Positions 1 through 10,921 are shown, counted from the stretch's first letter. The stretch is DNA of 64,000 bases from Microbacterium dextranolyticum (GCF_016907295.1 NZ_JAFBBR010000001.1:2294001-2358000); one strand, 5' to 3'. Program-made: numbers and translations. The notes: generated by a model not told the origin, from the sequence alone.

Positions 1-777
1 TCGGGCGAGCTGAAGCCCGGTGGCACCATCGTCGAGGGCACGAGCGGCAACACCGGCATCGCGCTCGCCATGGTCGGCGCGGCGCGCGGCTACAAGGTGA
101 TCCTCACGATGCCCGCCTCGATGTCGATCGAGCGTCGTCTCCTTCTGAAGGCGTACGGCGCCGAGCTCGTGCTCACCGAGCCCGCTCTCGGCATGAAGGG
201 CGCGGTCGCCAAGGCCGAGGAGATCGCCGCCGAGACCCCCGGCGCGATCCTCGCGAAGCAGTTCGCCAACGAGGCGAACGTCGCGATCCACCGCACGACC
301 ACGGCGGAGGAGATCCTTCGCGACACCGAGGGCGAGATCGGCTACTTCGTGGCCGGTATCGGCACGGGCGGCACCATCTCGGGCGTCGGCCAGGTCCTCA
401 AGGAGCGCGTGCCCGAGGCGAAGATCGTCGCCGTCGAGCCCGCCGACTCCCCGCTGCTGACCAAGGGCACCCCCGGTCCGCACAAGATCCAGGGCATCGG
501 TCCGAACTTCATCCCGCCGATCCTCGACCAGGGCGTCATCGACGAGGTCGTCGACGTCGAGTTCGACGACGCGATCCGGGTCGCCCGCGAGGTCGCGACG
601 ACCGAGGGCATCCTCGTCGGCATCTCTTCCGGCGCGGCCATCTGGGCGGCGCTCCAGGTCGCCGCGCGGCCCGAGGCCGAGGGCAAGAACATCGTGGTGA
701 TCATCCCCTCGTTCGGCGAGCGGTACCTCTCCACCGCCCTCTACGAGCACCTGCGCGACGAACCCGCAGGAATCTGA
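1..777 (+). CDS. cysK: cysteine synthase A, 5' end outside window
   Basis: Makes cysteine from O-acetylserine and sulfide with pyridoxal phosphate (PLP); cytoplasmic. The frame is open from base 1, so the gene starts before the window; 258 residues remain of a usual length near 310, and the N-terminal part with the PLP lysine is missing. What is visible is the substrate loop TSGNTG (residues 14-19 of the fragment), the phosphate-binding loop [10 protein letters not shown] and a C-terminal GISSGAA, all typical of the CysK/CysM fold. The ATG at 70 is internal and is not the start. The serine acetyltransferase that makes its substrate follows 100 bases downstream on the same strand, so the two probably form one sulfur-assimilation unit. 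Identity as CysK rather than CysM or cystathionine beta-synthase rests on overall similarity. Confidence 0.95.
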   Translation, partial: SGELKPGGTIVEGTSGNTGIALAMVGAARGYKVILTMPASMSIERRLLLKAYGAELVLTEPALGMKGAVAKAEEIAAETPGAILAKQFANEANVAIHRTTTAEEILRDTEGEIGYFVAGIGTGGTISGVGQVLKERVPEAKIVAVEPADSPLLTKGTPGPHKIQGIGPNFIPPILDQGVIDEVVDVEFDDAIRVAREVATTEGILVGISSGAAIWAALQVAARPEAEGKNIVVIIPSFGERYLSTALYEHLRDEPAGI

Positions 778-797
778 CGCGCGGGTTCCGTATCATC

Positions 798-833
798 GGC
801 CGCGGGCATCGGCATCCGTCGACGCCCGCGGCC
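798..833 (+). terminator. hairpin between cysK and cysE
   Basis: A 10-bp perfect stem GGCCGCGGGC / GCCCGCGGCC encloses a 16-base loop. There is no U-tract. It could attenuate read-through from cysK or protect the upstream mRNA; cysE starts 45 bases later. Confidence 0.4.
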
Positions 834-877
834 GTGCCCGTGCCGGGTGCGCCCCGCTCCAGATCGAGAGGACCCCA

Positions 878-1468
878 GTGACGCGCGAGTCTCCCCGTTT
901 CGGCTTCCTCGCCCGCATGCGTGAAGACGTCACCGCAGCGCGGCTGCGCGATCCCGCGGCACGCAGCAGCGCGGAGATCGCGGTGCTGTACTCCGGCCTG
1001 CACGCCATCTGGTCCTACCGGATCGCGCACGCGCTGTGGAGTCGGGGGCTGCGCTTTCCCGCTCGCGCCCTGTCTCAGTTCACGCGCTGGCTCACCGGCG
1101 TCGAGATCCATCCCGGCGCCGTGATCGGACGCCGCTTCTTCATCGATCACGGGATGGGCGTCGTGATCGGCGAGACCGCCGAGATCGGCGACGACGTCAT
1201 GCTCTACCACGGCGTCACCCTCGGCGGACGTACCCGCGAGGGCGGCAAGCGCCATCCCACGCTCGGCGACGGCGTCGCCGTCGGGGCGGGCGCGAAGATC
1301 CTCGGCCCGATCACGATCGGCGCGGGATCAGCGGTCGGCGCGAACGCCGTCGTCACCCGGGATGCGCCGGAGGACTCGATCATGGTGGGCGTCCCCGCCA
1401 AGGTGCGCTCGCGCCGGTCGGGAGAGGACACCCGGGCGCTTCTCACGACGCCCGAGTACTACATCTGA
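878..1468 (+). CDS. cysE: serine O-acetyltransferase
   Basis: Acetylates serine with acetyl-CoA to O-acetylserine, the committed step of cysteine synthesis and the substrate of the CysK just upstream. 196 residues, the short form usual in Gram-positive bacteria. The C-terminal half is a left-handed beta-helix of hexapeptide repeats: [20 protein letters not shown] (about 80-99) carries the catalytic Asp-His, followed by GVTLGG and IGAGAxVG-like turns. The GTG start follows a GAGAGGA ribosome site. The 3' end overlaps the convergent TetR gene by 10 bases, so mutual antisense effects are possible. Confidence 0.95.
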   Translation: MTRESPRFGFLARMREDVTAARLRDPAARSSAEIAVLYSGLHAIWSYRIAHALWSRGLRFPARALSQFTRWLTGVEIHPGAVIGRRFFIDHGMGVVIGETAEIGDDVMLYHGVTLGGRTREGGKRHPTLGDGVAVGAGAKILGPITIGAGSAVGANAVVTRDAPEDSIMVGVPAKVRSRRSGEDTRALLTTPEYYI

Positions 1469-2010
1469 GGAGCGCGCAGCCCGTCCTCGACCACGGCGGC
1501 GACCGTTCTCCACGAACCGTCGGGAAGCGGCGCATCCATCGTCAGCACGACGGCGGCGCACAGGGCCCGGAAGGCGTCGACGTCGATGCCGGGGCGCAGC
1601 AGGCCGCGCGAGGTGTCGCGCGCGATCAGCTCCTCCAGATCGCTGCGGTGCGCCCGCATCGCGTCGTGCACGAGTGACGCCTCGCCTCGGGGCGCGGCAG
1701 CCAGGGCGAAGCGCAGCGTGGCATCGGCGGCGGCGCGATCGACATAACGATGCAGGAGCGCGACGACGTCACCGTCGGGTGTGGGATCCGCGACCAGAGC
1801 GGCGGTGACCTCGCCGAACGCCTGCAGGGTCCGCGCACCGATGGCATCCAGCAGCGCCGGCTTGTCGGGAAAATGGCGGTACAGGGTTCCGACCCCGACG
1901 CCGACCGCCTGTGCGATCTCCTCCATCGACGCGGCGGGCCCGGACGTCGACAGCACGGATGCCGCGTGCTCCAGAATCCGTTCGCGATTGCGTCGTGCGT
2001 CCGCTCGCAC
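1459..2010 (-). CDS. TetR/AcrR family transcriptional regulator
   Basis: A 183-residue one-component repressor-type regulator. The N-terminal helix-turn-helix reads [20 protein letters not shown] (about 28-47), the standard TetR DNA-reading segment, followed by a variable all-helical ligand-binding domain. The start is GTG at 2010 with a GGAGG-like site before it. It is divergent from the amidohydrolase at 2120, and a perfect 12+12 inverted repeat lies in the 109-base gap, so it probably represses itself and that enzyme, with the enzyme's substrate or product as a possible inducer (inference). The last 10 bases overlap the 3' end of cysE. Confidence 0.9.
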   Translation of the reverse strand: MRADARRNRERILEHAASVLSTSGPAASMEEIAQAVGVGVGTLYRHFPDKPALLDAIGARTLQAFGEVTAALVADPTPDGDVVALLHRYVDRAAADATLRFALAAAPRGEASLVHDAMRAHRSDLEELIARDTSRGLLRPGIDVDAFRALCAAVVLTMDAPLPDGSWRTVAAVVEDGLRAPQM

Positions 2011-2075
2011 CCCGGCCTCCCCTCGTCCGCACCCCCGAGGGGGTCTTGCGTCGTCACCGGACGCGGCCTATCGTA

Positions 2076-2101
2076 ACAAACGGAATACCTATTCCGTTTG
2101 T
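2076..2101. promoter_or_regulatory. TetR-type operator palindrome
   Basis: Perfect inverted repeat ACAAACGGAATA-CC-TATTCCGTTTGT, 12-bp arms with a 2-base centre, in the intergenic space between the divergent TetR gene and the amidohydrolase. The AT-rich arms stand out in a 70 % GC background. TetR dimers bind operators of this size, and the site lies where it would block both promoters. It ends 18 bases before the amidohydrolase ATG. Confidence 0.85.
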
Positions 2102-2119
2102 GTTCGAGAGAGAAGACCG

Positions 2120-3713
2120 ATGCCCCGTTCCGCCCAGACGATCATCGAAACCCGCGACGGCGAGGGCCTGCGCACCGCGATCGCCGTCGCGGACGGCACG
2201 ATCGTCGCTCTCGCGACGGGTGACGTCGACGACCTTCTCTCGCGCTGGCGCTCGTCCGACACGGAGCACGTCCGCCTCGACGGGGTTCCTCACCCCGCCT
2301 TCATCGACACCCACAACCACCTCGTGCTCACCTCGGCCAATGAGCTGGGCGTGCCGATGTCTGCTCGCCGCAGTGTCACCGACATCCTCGAGGGCATCCG
2401 CGAACGCGCCGCGATCACCCCCGCCGGAAAATGGATCGTGACGGCCGCCGACTGGCACGAATCCCTCGTGGCCGAGGGCCGGCTGCCCTGGGCGAGCGAG
2501 CTCGACGCCGCGGCCCCCGACCACCCCGTGCTGGTCCAGCGCCGGGGGGCACAACGGCTCTGCCAGCACCGCCGCCCTGCACCTCGCGGGCATCGGCGCC
2601 TCCACACCCGACCTCGCCGGCGGCGTCATCGTGCGCGACTCCCGCGGGGTGCCCCAGGGTCCGCTGCAGGATGAGGCACTCGTCGCCGTCCAGCGCCTGA
2701 TTCCGGCTCCCGCCGCGGAGCGCCTCGTCGACGGCATCGACGTGGTCTCGGCACGCTACCGCGACCACGGTATCGGCGTCGTCCGCGATGCCGCCGTGAC
2801 CGTGTCCGACTGGGGCGCGCTGCGCACCGCCCACCAGGACGGGCGGCTGCACGTCCGCACACGCGCGATGATCTACAGCCCGGCGAGCGCCATCGCCGCC
2901 GCGGGCGGGATCGACGCGTACCTCGACGGCCTCGAGGCGCAGGGCGTGCACCCCGACGCCGGCGACGACATGCTGCGGGTGTGGGGCCTGAAGATCCTGC
3001 TCGACGGCGGAGTGGAGGCAGCCGCACTCGCCGAGCCGTTCGCCGACCGCCCCGGCTTCGCGGGAACTCTGCTGGCCGACGAAACCGAGACGACGGCGAT
3101 CGTCTCGGGCTGTGTGCGCCGTGGCTGGCGCGTCGGCGCGCACGCAATGGGCGAGCGGGCGATCCAGGTCTTCCTCGACGCCGTGCAGGCCACACGTGCC
3201 GCCGGACTCGCGCCGGCGTTCGGACAGGTCGTCATCGAGCATGGAGCGCTGATCACGGCCGCTCAGCGTCACCAGGCGAAAGAGGCCGGCGTACCGCTCA
3301 CCTGCCAGCAGGCACTGCGCGACGGTCTGATCGGCCCGTTCCTGCACGCGCTCGGACCCGCGCGCGTCGCGCGGATGTTCCCGTGGCGCTCGCTTCTGTC
3401 CGATGGAGTCGACGTGAGCGCCGGGACGGATCATCCGATCGGCCCGCTCGATCCACTTCAGAGCCTGATCGGCATGACGACCCGCCGCACACGCGCGGGG
3501 GTTCTCGGCGACGACGAGGCGATCGATCGGACGAGCGCACTGCGGCTCTACACCGCGGCCGGGGCGCGTCTGCTCGGCGGCGGGATCACCGGATCGCTGT
3601 CGGTCGGTTCGCCCGCCGACATCGTCGTCTGGCCGATCGATCTGGCCACGGCATCCGACGGCGAGCTCACCGGAGCGAGCCCGGTCGCGACGTGGGTGGC
3701 GGGGCGTCGCTGA
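2120..3713 (+). pseudogene. YtcJ-type amidohydrolase, frameshifted at a G run
   Basis: Member of the amidohydrolase-3 (YtcJ-like) metal-dependent hydrolases, usually about 530 residues; substrate unknown. The ATG at 2120 follows a GAGAGAAG site. The first 141 codons read normally, with the metal motif DTHNH near residue 63, then the frame breaks at 2543-2549 (CGCC followed by six G). Removing one base there restores QRGGHNGSASTAALHLAG and joins without a stop to the second part, which carries GAHAMGE and the late metal motif GTDHP. The joined product would be about 530 residues, the expected full length. Either this is a recent one-base insertion or a homopolymer sequencing error. The divergent TetR gene and operator suggest inducible expression. 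Confidence 0.85.
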
Positions 3714-3731
3714 TGGCTGCGCCGCTCCGCA

Positions 3732-4133
3732 TCAGCTGCGACGCTCCTGCACCTTCTTCTTCAGGAACAGCGCCGGCAGCAGGAAGGTGGCGATCGCCGT
3801 GACCACCCACACGATCATGGGCGCGACGATCCAGGTCCACCACGGCTGACCGATCGTGAGGCCCGCATTCGGGATGATCGCGGTGACCAGGAGCGCGACG
3901 AACGTGGAGACGATGCCGATGCCCCCGAGGAAGGCGGGCGCGTTGCGCTGGGCGACGCGGGCGAGCCAGGGTGCCAGCACGCTCTGCAGGACGGCGAAGA
4001 TCACGATCGCGAGCACGAAGCCGCCGGGGTTGCGCCAGTCGACGGTGAACCCGGGCAGCACGAGGTCTGCGACGAGCAGACCGACGGCGGCGGAGACCAG
4101 GAAGATCAGCGCGCGGAGCAGGAACATGATCAT
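3732..4133 (-). CDS. small four-helix membrane protein, phage-holin-4-2/YvlD-like
   Basis: A 133-residue integral membrane protein with four hydrophobic segments (about 2-22, 38-58, 72-92, 103-125) and a basic tail LKKKVQERR. It resembles the Phage_holin_4_2/YvlD family, chromosomal proteins of unknown role despite the name; no lysis genes are nearby. The frame extends to an ATG at 4154, but a TACGCT -10 hexamer at 4140-4145 lies inside that extension and six bases before the ATG at 4133, so I take 4133 as a leaderless start. It sits 34 bases after prfA, in the place where prmC is often found. Confidence 0.75.
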   Translation of the reverse strand: MIMFLLRALIFLVSAAVGLLVADLVLPGFTVDWRNPGGFVLAIVIFAVLQSVLAPWLARVAQRNAPAFLGGIGIVSTFVALLVTAIIPNAGLTIGQPWWTWIVAPMIVWVVTAIATFLLPALFLKKKVQERRS

Positions 4134-4167
4134 GACGCGAGCGTAGCGCCCCACGGCTCCAGTCGCG

Positions 4168-5250
4168 TCAGGATCCGTGCACGCCCACAGCGGCGAGCCG
4201 CGCCTCTTCGTCGGTCGCGATGGCCGACTCGATGATCGGGCCGAGGGCCCCGTCCATCACCTGATCGAGGTTGTACGCCTTGTAGCCGGTGCGGTGGTCG
4301 GCGATGCGGTTCTCGGGGAAGTTGTACGTGCGGATGCGCTCGGAGCGGTCCATCCCCCGGATCTGCGACCGCCGAGCATCGGATGCCGCGGCATCCCGCT
4401 CCTCTTGCTGCTTCGCGAGCAGGCGGGCGCGCAGCACGCGCATACCGGCCTCGCGGTTCTGCAGCTGGCTCTTCTCGTTCTGCATCGACACGACGATGCC
4501 CGTGGGGACGTGGGTGATGCGGACGGCGGAGTCGGTCGTGTTGACCGACTGCCCGCCCGGGCCCGACGAGCGGAAGACGTCGATCTTCAGATCGTTGGCA
4601 TCGATCTGGATCTCTTCGGGCTCATCGACCTCGGGAAAGACGAGCACGCCCGTCGTGGACGTGTGGATGCGCCCCTGCGACTCGGTGGCGGGAACCCGCT
4701 GCACACGGTGCACGCCGCCCTCGTACTTGAGGTGCGCCCAGACCCCCTGCGCGGGATCGCTCGAGGAGCCCTTGATGGCGACCTGGACGTCTTTGAAGCC
4801 GCCGAGGTCGGACTCGTTGTGTTCGAGAAGCTCCGTCTTCCATCCCATGGACGCGGCGTACTGCATGTACATGCGCAGCAGGTCGGCGGCGAACAGCGCC
4901 GACTCGGCGCCGCCCTCCCCCGCCTTCACCTCGAGGATGACGTCGCGCGCATCGTCGGGGTCGCGCGGGATCAGCAGACGCCGCAGCTTCTCCTGCGCGG
5001 CCGAGAGCCGCTCTTCGAGAGCGGGCACCTCCTCGGCGAAGGCGTCGTCCTCGCGGGCGAGCTCACGCGCGGCCTCGAGATCGTCGCCTGCGGCACGCCA
5101 GGCGTCGTGCGCGGCGACGATTCTCGAGAGCTCCGCATAGCGCCGGTTGACGCGCTTGGCGCGCGCCGCATCAGCGTGCACCGCGGGGTCGGAGAGTTCC
5201 TCCTGGACCGCTCGGTGCTCGTCGATCAGCGTCTGGACGGATTCGAACAC
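4168..5250 (-). CDS. prfA: peptide chain release factor 1
   Basis: Releases the finished peptide at UAA and UAG codons. 360 residues from GTG 5250, a normal RF1 length. The codon-recognition tripeptide PAT is in [16 protein letters not shown] and the catalytic GGQ in [18 protein letters not shown] at about 232-234. The frame is open upstream to 5298, but that would overlap the rho stop; the GTG at 5250 lies 10 bases after the rho stop codon and gives the family start [11 protein letters not shown]. It is probably co-transcribed with rho. Confidence 0.96.
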   Translation of the reverse strand: MFESVQTLIDEHRAVQEELSDPAVHADAARAKRVNRRYAELSRIVAAHDAWRAAGDDLEAARELAREDDAFAEEVPALEERLSAAQEKLRRLLIPRDPDDARDVILEVKAGEGGAESALFAADLLRMYMQYAASMGWKTELLEHNESDLGGFKDVQVAIKGSSSDPAQGVWAHLKYEGGVHRVQRVPATESQGRIHTSTTGVLVFPEVDEPEEIQIDANDLKIDVFRSSGPGGQSVNTTDSAVRITHVPTGIVVSMQNEKSQLQNREAGMRVLRARLLAKQQEERDAAASDARRSQIRGMDRSERIRTYNFPENRIADHRTGYKAYNLDQVMDGALGPIIESAIATDEEARLAAVGVHGS

Positions 5251-5260
5251 GACGACCCGC

Positions 5261-7444
5261 TCAGCGGATGCTGTTCTCGTGCCCGTGGCCTCCGGCACCG
5301 TGCCCGTTCGCGGGGGCGGGGATCGACTTCTGCATCTGCACGAGGAACTCGACGTTGGACGAGGTCTCCTTGAGCTTGCCCAGCACGACCTCGAGGGCCT
5401 GCTGCGGGTCGAGGCCGGCGAGGGCGCGACGCAGCTTCCAGGTGATCTTGACCTCGTCGGAGCTCAGCAGCATCTCTTCGCGACGGGTGGAGGACGCGTT
5501 CACGTCGACCGCCGGGAAGATCCGCTTGTCGGCGAGCTGACGCGACAGGCGCAGCTCGCTGTTGCCGGTTCCCTTGAACTCCTCGAAGATGACCTCGTCC
5601 ATCTTGGAGCCGGTCTCGACCAGCGCCGTGGCGAGGATCGTGAGCGAGCCGCCGTTCTCGATGTTGCGCGCCGCGCCGAAGAAGCGCTTGGGCGGGTAGA
5701 GCGCCGAGGCATCCACACCGCCGCTCAGCACGCGACCGGAGGTCGGCGCCGAGATGTTGTAGGCGCGCCCGAGGCGGGTGATCGAATCGAGCAGCACGAC
5801 CACGTCGCGACCGAGCTCGACGAGGCGCTTGGCACGCTCGATGGCGAGCTCGGCGACGGTCGTGTGGTCCTCGGCCGGACGGTCGAAGGTCGAGGCGATG
5901 ACCTCGCCCTTGACCGTGCGCTGCATGTCGGTGACCTCTTCGGGCCGCTCGTCGACGAGCACGACCATGAGGTGCACCTCGGGGTTGTTCGTCGCGATCG
6001 CGTTGGCGATCTGCTGCAGCACGATCGTCTTGCCCGCCTTGGGGGGCGCGACGATGAGGCCGCGCTGGCCCTTGCCGATGGGGGCGACGAGGTCGATGAT
6101 GCGCTGGGTGAGCTTCTCGGGGGCGGTCTCCAGGCGCAGGCGCTCCTGCGGGTAGAGCGGCGTCAGCTTGCCGAACTCGACACGGGTCGCCGCGTCGTCG
6201 ACCGACAGGCCGTTGATCGCATCGACCTTGACGAGCGCGTTGTACTTCTGCCGGCTCGACTGCTCGCCCTCGCGGGGCTGCTTGATGGCTCCGACGACGG
6301 CGTCGCCCTTGCGCAGGTTGTACTTCTTGACCTGGCCGAGCGAGACGTAGACGTCGCTGGTGCCGGGCAGGTAGCCGGTGGTGCGCACGAAGGCGTAGTT
6401 GTCGAGCACGTCGAGGATGCCCGCGATCGGGATGAGGACGTCGTCCTCGCCGATCTCGGTCTCGAACTCGTCGCCGTTCTGCGCCTGTCCGCGGCGCTTG
6501 TTGCGCTGGCGTCCGCGGCCCGTGCTCTGCTGGTCGTCGGCGTCACCCTCGGAGGCCTCGGGACCTGCGTTCTGGCCGGCCGGTGCTGCGGTGTTCTGAG
6601 CGTTCTGCGCGCCCTGGCCATTCTGGGCGCCCTGGCCGTTCTGACCGTTCTGCGCGTTCTGGCCGTTCTGCGCGGCATCGGTCTTCTGGCCGCGGCCACG
6701 GCTGCGGCTGCGCGATCGGCTGCGACTGCGGCTGGGGGTCTCGCCCTCGGTCGCACCGTCCGTGTTCTCAGCGGTCGCCTCGGACGGCGCATCGGTGGCG
6801 TCGCCGCTCTCGGCGGGCGCCTCGGCGGCCTGGTCGCCCGCGGGGGCGGCGGCATCCGGGGCGGACTCGGCGGTCGCCTCCTCGGCCGGCGTCGCAGCCT
6901 CGGTCACGGCAGCGTCGACGGCGGTGTCCGTCGCCGGAGCCTCGACCGCGGGAACCTCCGCGGCGGGAGCCGCGTCCGCCGCGGGGGCCTCGACATCCGC
7001 CGTCGCGTCGGCGGGCTTCTCGGCCGGCACATCGGTGCTCTTCGCCCGACGCGGTGCGCGCTTGCGGGGCGCCTTCACGGGCGGGGCCTCGACGACGGGC
7101 TCGGCGGCGACCGGCTCGGCCGGTGCGGCGTCGGACGATGCCTCGGCCTCAGGCGCGGGGGTCTCGGTGGCGGCCTCGGCTGATTCCGCCGGAGCGTCGG
7201 CCTCGACGGGGACGGTCTCGGCGTGCGCCTCGGGCTCGGCCTCGGCCGGGGCGGCCTCGACGGCATCCTCGGCCTCGACGGCCTCCTCGGTCTCGGCCGA
7301 CACGGCCTCGGCGGACGCGATCTGCGCGGCGTCGTCCGTCACGACATCCGCGACAGGGGTCTCGGGGGTGGGAACCGTCTCGACTGCGGCGTCCTCGCGC
7401 GCAGCGTCGACGTTCTCGGTCTGGATCTCGGAGAGTGACTCCAC
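5261..7444 (-). CDS. rho: transcription termination factor Rho with long N-terminal extension
   Basis: Hexameric RNA-dependent ATPase that ends transcription. The conserved part (from about residue 320) holds the cold-shock RNA-binding fold, the Walker A loop APPKAGKT (near 465-473), Walker [17 protein letters not shown] and the R-loop region FEEFKGTGN. Before it lies an extension of about 320 residues: an Ala/Glu/Pro-rich acidic segment, a basic [12 protein letters not shown] patch, a run of SR dipeptides (about 235-251), and a Gln/Asn/Gly-rich tract (about 255-288). I do not see the usual N-terminal Rho_N helix bundle. ATG 7474 is in frame, but GTG 7444 has a strong AAGGAGA site five bases upstream, so I chose it (727 residues). 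Confidence 0.96.
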   Translation of the reverse strand: MESLSEIQTENVDAAREDAAVETVPTPETPVADVVTDDAAQIASAEAVSAETEEAVEAEDAVEAAPAEAEPEAHAETVPVEADAPAESAEAATETPAPEAEASSDAAPAEPVAAEPVVEAPPVKAPRKRAPRRAKSTDVPAEKPADATADVEAPAADAAPAAEVPAVEAPATDTAVDAAVTEAATPAEEATAESAPDAAAPAGDQAAEAPAESGDATDAPSEATAENTDGATEGETPSRSRSRSRSRSRGRGQKTDAAQNGQNAQNGQNGQGAQNGQGAQNAQNTAAPAGQNAGPEASEGDADDQQSTGRGRQRNKRRGQAQNGDEFETEIGEDDVLIPIAGILDVLDNYAFVRTTGYLPGTSDVYVSLGQVKKYNLRKGDAVVGAIKQPREGEQSSRQKYNALVKVDAINGLSVDDAATRVEFGKLTPLYPQERLRLETAPEKLTQRIIDLVAPIGKGQRGLIVAPPKAGKTIVLQQIANAIATNNPEVHLMVVLVDERPEEVTDMQRTVKGEVIASTFDRPAEDHTTVAELAIERAKRLVELGRDVVVLLDSITRLGRAYNISAPTSGRVLSGGVDASALYPPKRFFGAARNIENGGSLTILATALVETGSKMDEVIFEEFKGTGNSELRLSRQLADKRIFPAVDVNASSTRREEMLLSSDEVKITWKLRRALAGLDPQQALEVVLGKLKETSSNVEFLVQMQKSIPAPANGHGAGGHGHENSIR

Positions 7445-7596
7445 GAGGTCTCCTTCACTGGGAATAGTGGACATGACAGGTCCGCACGGGCGCCGTCCAC
7501 GACAGGCGCCGACACGATACGCTTCAGAGCCCGTTCAGGGCGTCGGGAAGCAGGGGTGCTGTGCAGGGGTTCGCAGAATTGCGACGGAGGCCAGAC

Positions 7597-8544
7597 TCAC
7601 GGACGTGCCGCGGAACCCTCCGTATGGTCCCTCACTGTACCACCCCTCACATCGACGGCGAGCATCAGCGGCTCCCACGGAGTGTCCGAAACGGATGCCG
7701 CGACGCGCGCCGCGTCGAGCCGGCGGCCGGGGCCGTCGGCCAGCACGAGGACGCTCGGACCGGCACCCGAGACGACCGCCGCGAACCCCTCGGCGCGCAG
7801 TCCGCGCACCAGCGCGTCGGTCGCGGGCATCGCCTGCGCACGGTAGGACTGATGGAGCTTGTCCTCGGTCGCCGCGAGCAGCAGTTCCGGGCTCTGGGTC
7901 AGCGCCGCGATCAGCAGCGCCGAGCGCGACACGTTGAACACCGCGTCCTCACGCGTGACCTGCAGCGGGGCGAGCCCGCGCGCCACCGAGGTCGACATCG
8001 TGAACTCGGGCACGAAGACGAGCGGCGATACGCCGCGGTGCACCAGCAGCTTCTTGTGCTGCGGGCCGTTCTCGTCGATCCACGCGATCGTGAGACCGCC
8101 GAACAGCGCCGGCGCCACGTTGTCGGGGTGCCCCTCGAGTTCCGTGGCCAGGCGCAGCAGCGTGTCGGGGCCGAACTCGACCTCGCCCGACAGCAGGCCC
8201 TTCGCCGCGAGCAGACCCGCCACCACGGCGGCGCCCGACGAGCCCATGCCGCGACCGTGCGGGATCGTGTTCACGGCTTCGAGGCGGATGCCCGGAAGCT
8301 CGCGGCCCACGGCCGCGAACGCGTACGCCATCGAACGGACGACGAGATGCGAGGCATCCCTCGGCACGTCTGCGGCGCCTTCGCCCGTCACGAGGATCTC
8401 GAGACCGGGCTCGGGCAGGGACGTCACGACCAGCTCGTCGTAGACGCTCAGCGCGAGGCCGAGCGTGTCGAACCCGGGTCCGAGGTTCGCGCTCGTCGCG
8501 GGGACGCGGATCGCGACAGACCGCGGGTGCACCGCGTCGCTCAT
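7597..8544 (-). CDS. thrB: homoserine kinase
   Basis: Phosphorylates homoserine with ATP, the step before threonine synthase. A 315-residue GHMP kinase: substrate motif [15 protein letters not shown] (16-30), ATP loop [17 protein letters not shown] (about 96-112) and the C-terminal [11 protein letters not shown] glycine motif. The start ATG 8544 overlaps the thrC stop as ATGA, marking translational coupling. It is the last gene of the lysA-hom-thrC-thrB operon; 152 bases separate it from the rho start. Confidence 0.96.
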   Translation of the reverse strand: MSDAVHPRSVAIRVPATSANLGPGFDTLGLALSVYDELVVTSLPEPGLEILVTGEGAADVPRDASHLVVRSMAYAFAAVGRELPGIRLEAVNTIPHGRGMGSSGAAVVAGLLAAKGLLSGEVEFGPDTLLRLATELEGHPDNVAPALFGGLTIAWIDENGPQHKKLLVHRGVSPLVFVPEFTMSTSVARGLAPLQVTREDAVFNVSRSALLIAALTQSPELLLAATEDKLHQSYRAQAMPATDALVRGLRAEGFAAVVSGAGPSVLVLADGPGRRLDAARVAASVSDTPWEPLMLAVDVRGGTVRDHTEGSAARP

Positions 8545-9611
8545 GCCAGGTCGAGCACGGAGGCGACCTCCGAGGTGGACGCGTCGACGACGGTCGGGGT
8601 GACCTCCGACCCGTCGGCGTTGCGCAGCGCCCACTGCGGGTCCTTGAGGCCGTGACCGGTGACCGTGAGGACGACCTTGGCGCCCGCCGGGATGACACCG
8701 GCCTCGGCACGGTCGAGCAGACCCGCGACGCTGATCGCCGAACCCGGCTCGACGAACACGCCGACGGTGCCCGCGAGCAGCTTCTGCGCGGCGAGGATCC
8801 TGTCGTCCGAGATCGCGCCGAACCAGCCGTCGGTCGCGTCGCGCGCCTCGAGGGCGAGCTGCCACGAGGCGGGGTTGCCGATCCGGATGGCGGAGGCGAC
8901 CGTCTCGGGGTTCTTCACGACCTCCCCGCGCACGAGCGGCGCGGAGCCCTCGGCCTGGAAGCCGAACATACGGGGGACGCGCGTCGAGACGCCGCGCTCG
9001 GCCTCTTCGCGGTAGCCGCGCGTGTAGGCGGTGTAGTTGCCGGCGTTGCCCACCGGGATGAAGTGGAAGTCGGGGGCATCCCCGAGCTGCGAGACGACCT
9101 CGTAGGCGGCCGTCTTTTGGCCCTCGATGCGATCGGGGTTGACCGAGTTGACGAGGTGCACCGGGTAGTTGTCGGCCAGCTCGCGCGCGATCTCGAGGCA
9201 GTCGTCGAAGTTGCCGCGGATCTGGATGAGCCGTCCGCCGTGGATGACGGCCTGGCTGAGCTTGCCCATCGCGATCTTGCCCTCGGGCACGAGGACGGCG
9301 GCCGTGATGCCGGCGTGGGCGGCGTACGCCGCGGCCGACGCGGAGGTGTTCCCCGTCGACGCGCAGATGACGGCCTTGGCCCCGTGCTCGACGGCGCGCG
9401 AGAGCGCCACGGTCATGCCGCGGTCCTTGAACGAGCCCGTGGGGTTCATCCCCTCGAACTTGACGTAGACATCGGCGCCGGTGCGCTGCGAGAGCGCCGG
9501 TGCGGGGATGAGCGGGGTGCCGCCCTCACCGAGGGTGACGACGGTCGACGCGTCGGTGACGCCCAGACGGTCGGCGTATTCGCGGAGGACTCCGCGCCAG
9601 ACATGTGCCAT
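8541..9611 (-). CDS. thrC: threonine synthase
   Basis: Converts O-phosphohomoserine to threonine with PLP. 356 residues, the compact form found in actinobacteria. The PLP lysine is in SFKDRGM (K62), the phosphate-binding loop is [11 protein letters not shown], and [10 protein letters not shown] near the C-terminus is a family hallmark. It starts two bases after the hom stop and overlaps thrB by four bases, so the three enzymes from aspartate semialdehyde to threonine are translated from one message. Confidence 0.97.
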   Translation of the reverse strand: MAHVWRGVLREYADRLGVTDASTVVTLGEGGTPLIPAPALSQRTGADVYVKFEGMNPTGSFKDRGMTVALSRAVEHGAKAVICASTGNTSASAAAYAAHAGITAAVLVPEGKIAMGKLSQAVIHGGRLIQIRGNFDDCLEIARELADNYPVHLVNSVNPDRIEGQKTAAYEVVSQLGDAPDFHFIPVGNAGNYTAYTRGYREEAERGVSTRVPRMFGFQAEGSAPLVRGEVVKNPETVASAIRIGNPASWQLALEARDATDGWFGAISDDRILAAQKLLAGTVGVFVEPGSAISVAGLLDRAEAGVIPAGAKVVLTVTGHGLKDPQWALRNADGSEVTPTVVDASTSEVASVLDLA

Positions 9612-9613
9612 GT

Positions 9614-10921
9614 TCAGTCTCCTTCCATCCGCAGCACCGAGGCGACCCGGTCGACGACGCCGCTGGAGGCGAGTCGTTCCACCGTGTCACCGAGATCCTG
9701 CTCGAGTGCAATGTGGGTGCCGATGACCAGGCGCGCCCGCGCGGTCCCGTCACCCGGGATGATTCTCTGCTCGACCGTGGCGATCGAGACGTTCCCGTCG
9801 GCGAGGATGCCGGCGACGGTCGCGAGCACGCCCGGCCGGTCGTCGACTTCGAGGGTGATCTGGTAGCGCGTCGTCGCGCGTCCGATCGGCAGCAGCGGCA
9901 GGTTCGCGCGGGTGGACTCCCCCACGCCGACGCCGCCGGCGATGTGCCGTCGTGCGGCGGAGACGACGTCTCCGAGCACGGCCGAGGCCGTCTGCACGCC
10001 ACCGGCGCCCGCGCCGTAGAACATGAGGTCGCCCGCGGCCTCGGCCTGGACGAAGACGGCGTTGTTCGCGCCGTGGACGCTCGCCAGCGGATGCGTCCGG
10101 CGCACGAGCGCCGGATGCACCCGGACCGAGATCGCCTCGCGTCCCTCGTCGGTGCGCCGCTCGCACACGGCCAGGAGCTTGACGACGTACCCGGCGGCGC
10201 GCGCCGATTCGATGAGCGCGGCATCCACCTGGGTGATCCCCTCGCGGTGCACGGCGTCGAGCGGAACGGTCGTGTGGAAGGCGAGGGAGGCGAGGATCGC
10301 CGCCTTCTGCGCGGCGTCGTAGCCCTCGACGTCCGCGGTGGGGTCGGCTTCGGCGTACCCGAGGCGCTGGGCGTCGGCGAGGACGTCGGCGTAGTCCGCG
10401 CCCTCGAGGTCCATGCGGTCGAGGATGTAGTTGGTCGTGCCGTTGACGATCGCGAGGATCCGCTGCACGCGATCGCCGGCGAGCGAGTCCCGGAGCGGCC
10501 GGATGATCGGGATCGCCCCCGCGACGGCCGCTTCGTAGTGGACGGAGGCGCCGACCTGGTCGGCCGCTTCGAACAGCTCGGGGCCGTGGGTGGCCAGCAG
10601 CGCCTTGTTCCCCGTGACGACGTCCGCACCGGCGTTCAGCGCCTGCAGCAGACGTGTCCGTGCGGGCTCGATCCCGCCCATGAGCTCGATCACGATGTCG
10701 CTGCCGACCAGCAGCGTCTCGGCATCGGTCGTGAGCAGCTCGCGCGGGATGTCGGTGTCGCGGGGCGCGTCGAGATCGCGGACGGCGACGCCCACGAGGT
10801 CGAGCCGGGCTCCGGCCCGGTCGGCGAGCTCGTCGCCGTGGCGGAGGAGGAGCGCGGCCACCTGCGAGCCGACGGAGCCCGCACCCAGCAGCGCCACGCG
10901 GAGGCGGCGGTCGTCGGTCAT
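9614..10921 (-). CDS. hom: homoserine dehydrogenase with C-terminal ACT domain
   Basis: Reduces aspartate semialdehyde to homoserine. 435 residues: Rossmann NAD(P) loop [12 protein letters not shown] (10-21), catalytic core with the family signature around [26 protein letters not shown], and an ACT domain (about 355-435, starting [20 protein letters not shown]) that in relatives gives threonine feedback inhibition. The frame runs on upstream, but ATG 10921 overlaps the lysA stop as ATGA and gives the normal N-terminus. Its product feeds both thrB here and metX at 41 kb. Confidence 0.96.
   Translation of the reverse strand: MTDDRRLRVALLGAGSVGSQVAALLLRHGDELADRAGARLDLVGVAVRDLDAPRDTDIPRELLTTDAETLLVGSDIVIELMGGIEPARTRLLQALNAGADVVTGNKALLATHGPELFEAADQVGASVHYEAAVAGAIPIIRPLRDSLAGDRVQRILAIVNGTTNYILDRMDLEGADYADVLADAQRLGYAEADPTADVEGYDAAQKAAILASLAFHTTVPLDAVHREGITQVDAALIESARAAGYVVKLLAVCERRTDEGREAISVRVHPALVRRTHPLASVHGANNAVFVQAEAAGDLMFYGAGAGGVQTASAVLGDVVSAARRHIAGGVGVGESTRANLPLLPIGRATTRYQITLEVDDRPGVLATVAGILADGNVSIATVEQRIIPGDGTARARLVIGTHIALEQDLGDTVERLASSGVVDRVASVLRMEGD

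Noticed and set aside
3732..4133. Phage remnant, because of the holin-like protein
   Set aside because: No other phage gene, att site or composition change; the family is chromosomal in many bacteria.
5251..5298. prfA start at ATG 5298
   Set aside because: It overlaps the end of rho; GTG 5250 gives the normal RF1 N-terminus.
5147..7183. 678-residue open frame on the plus strand opposite rho
   Set aside because: Antisense shadow of the Ala/Glu-rich rho gene; no start signal and no recognisable domain.
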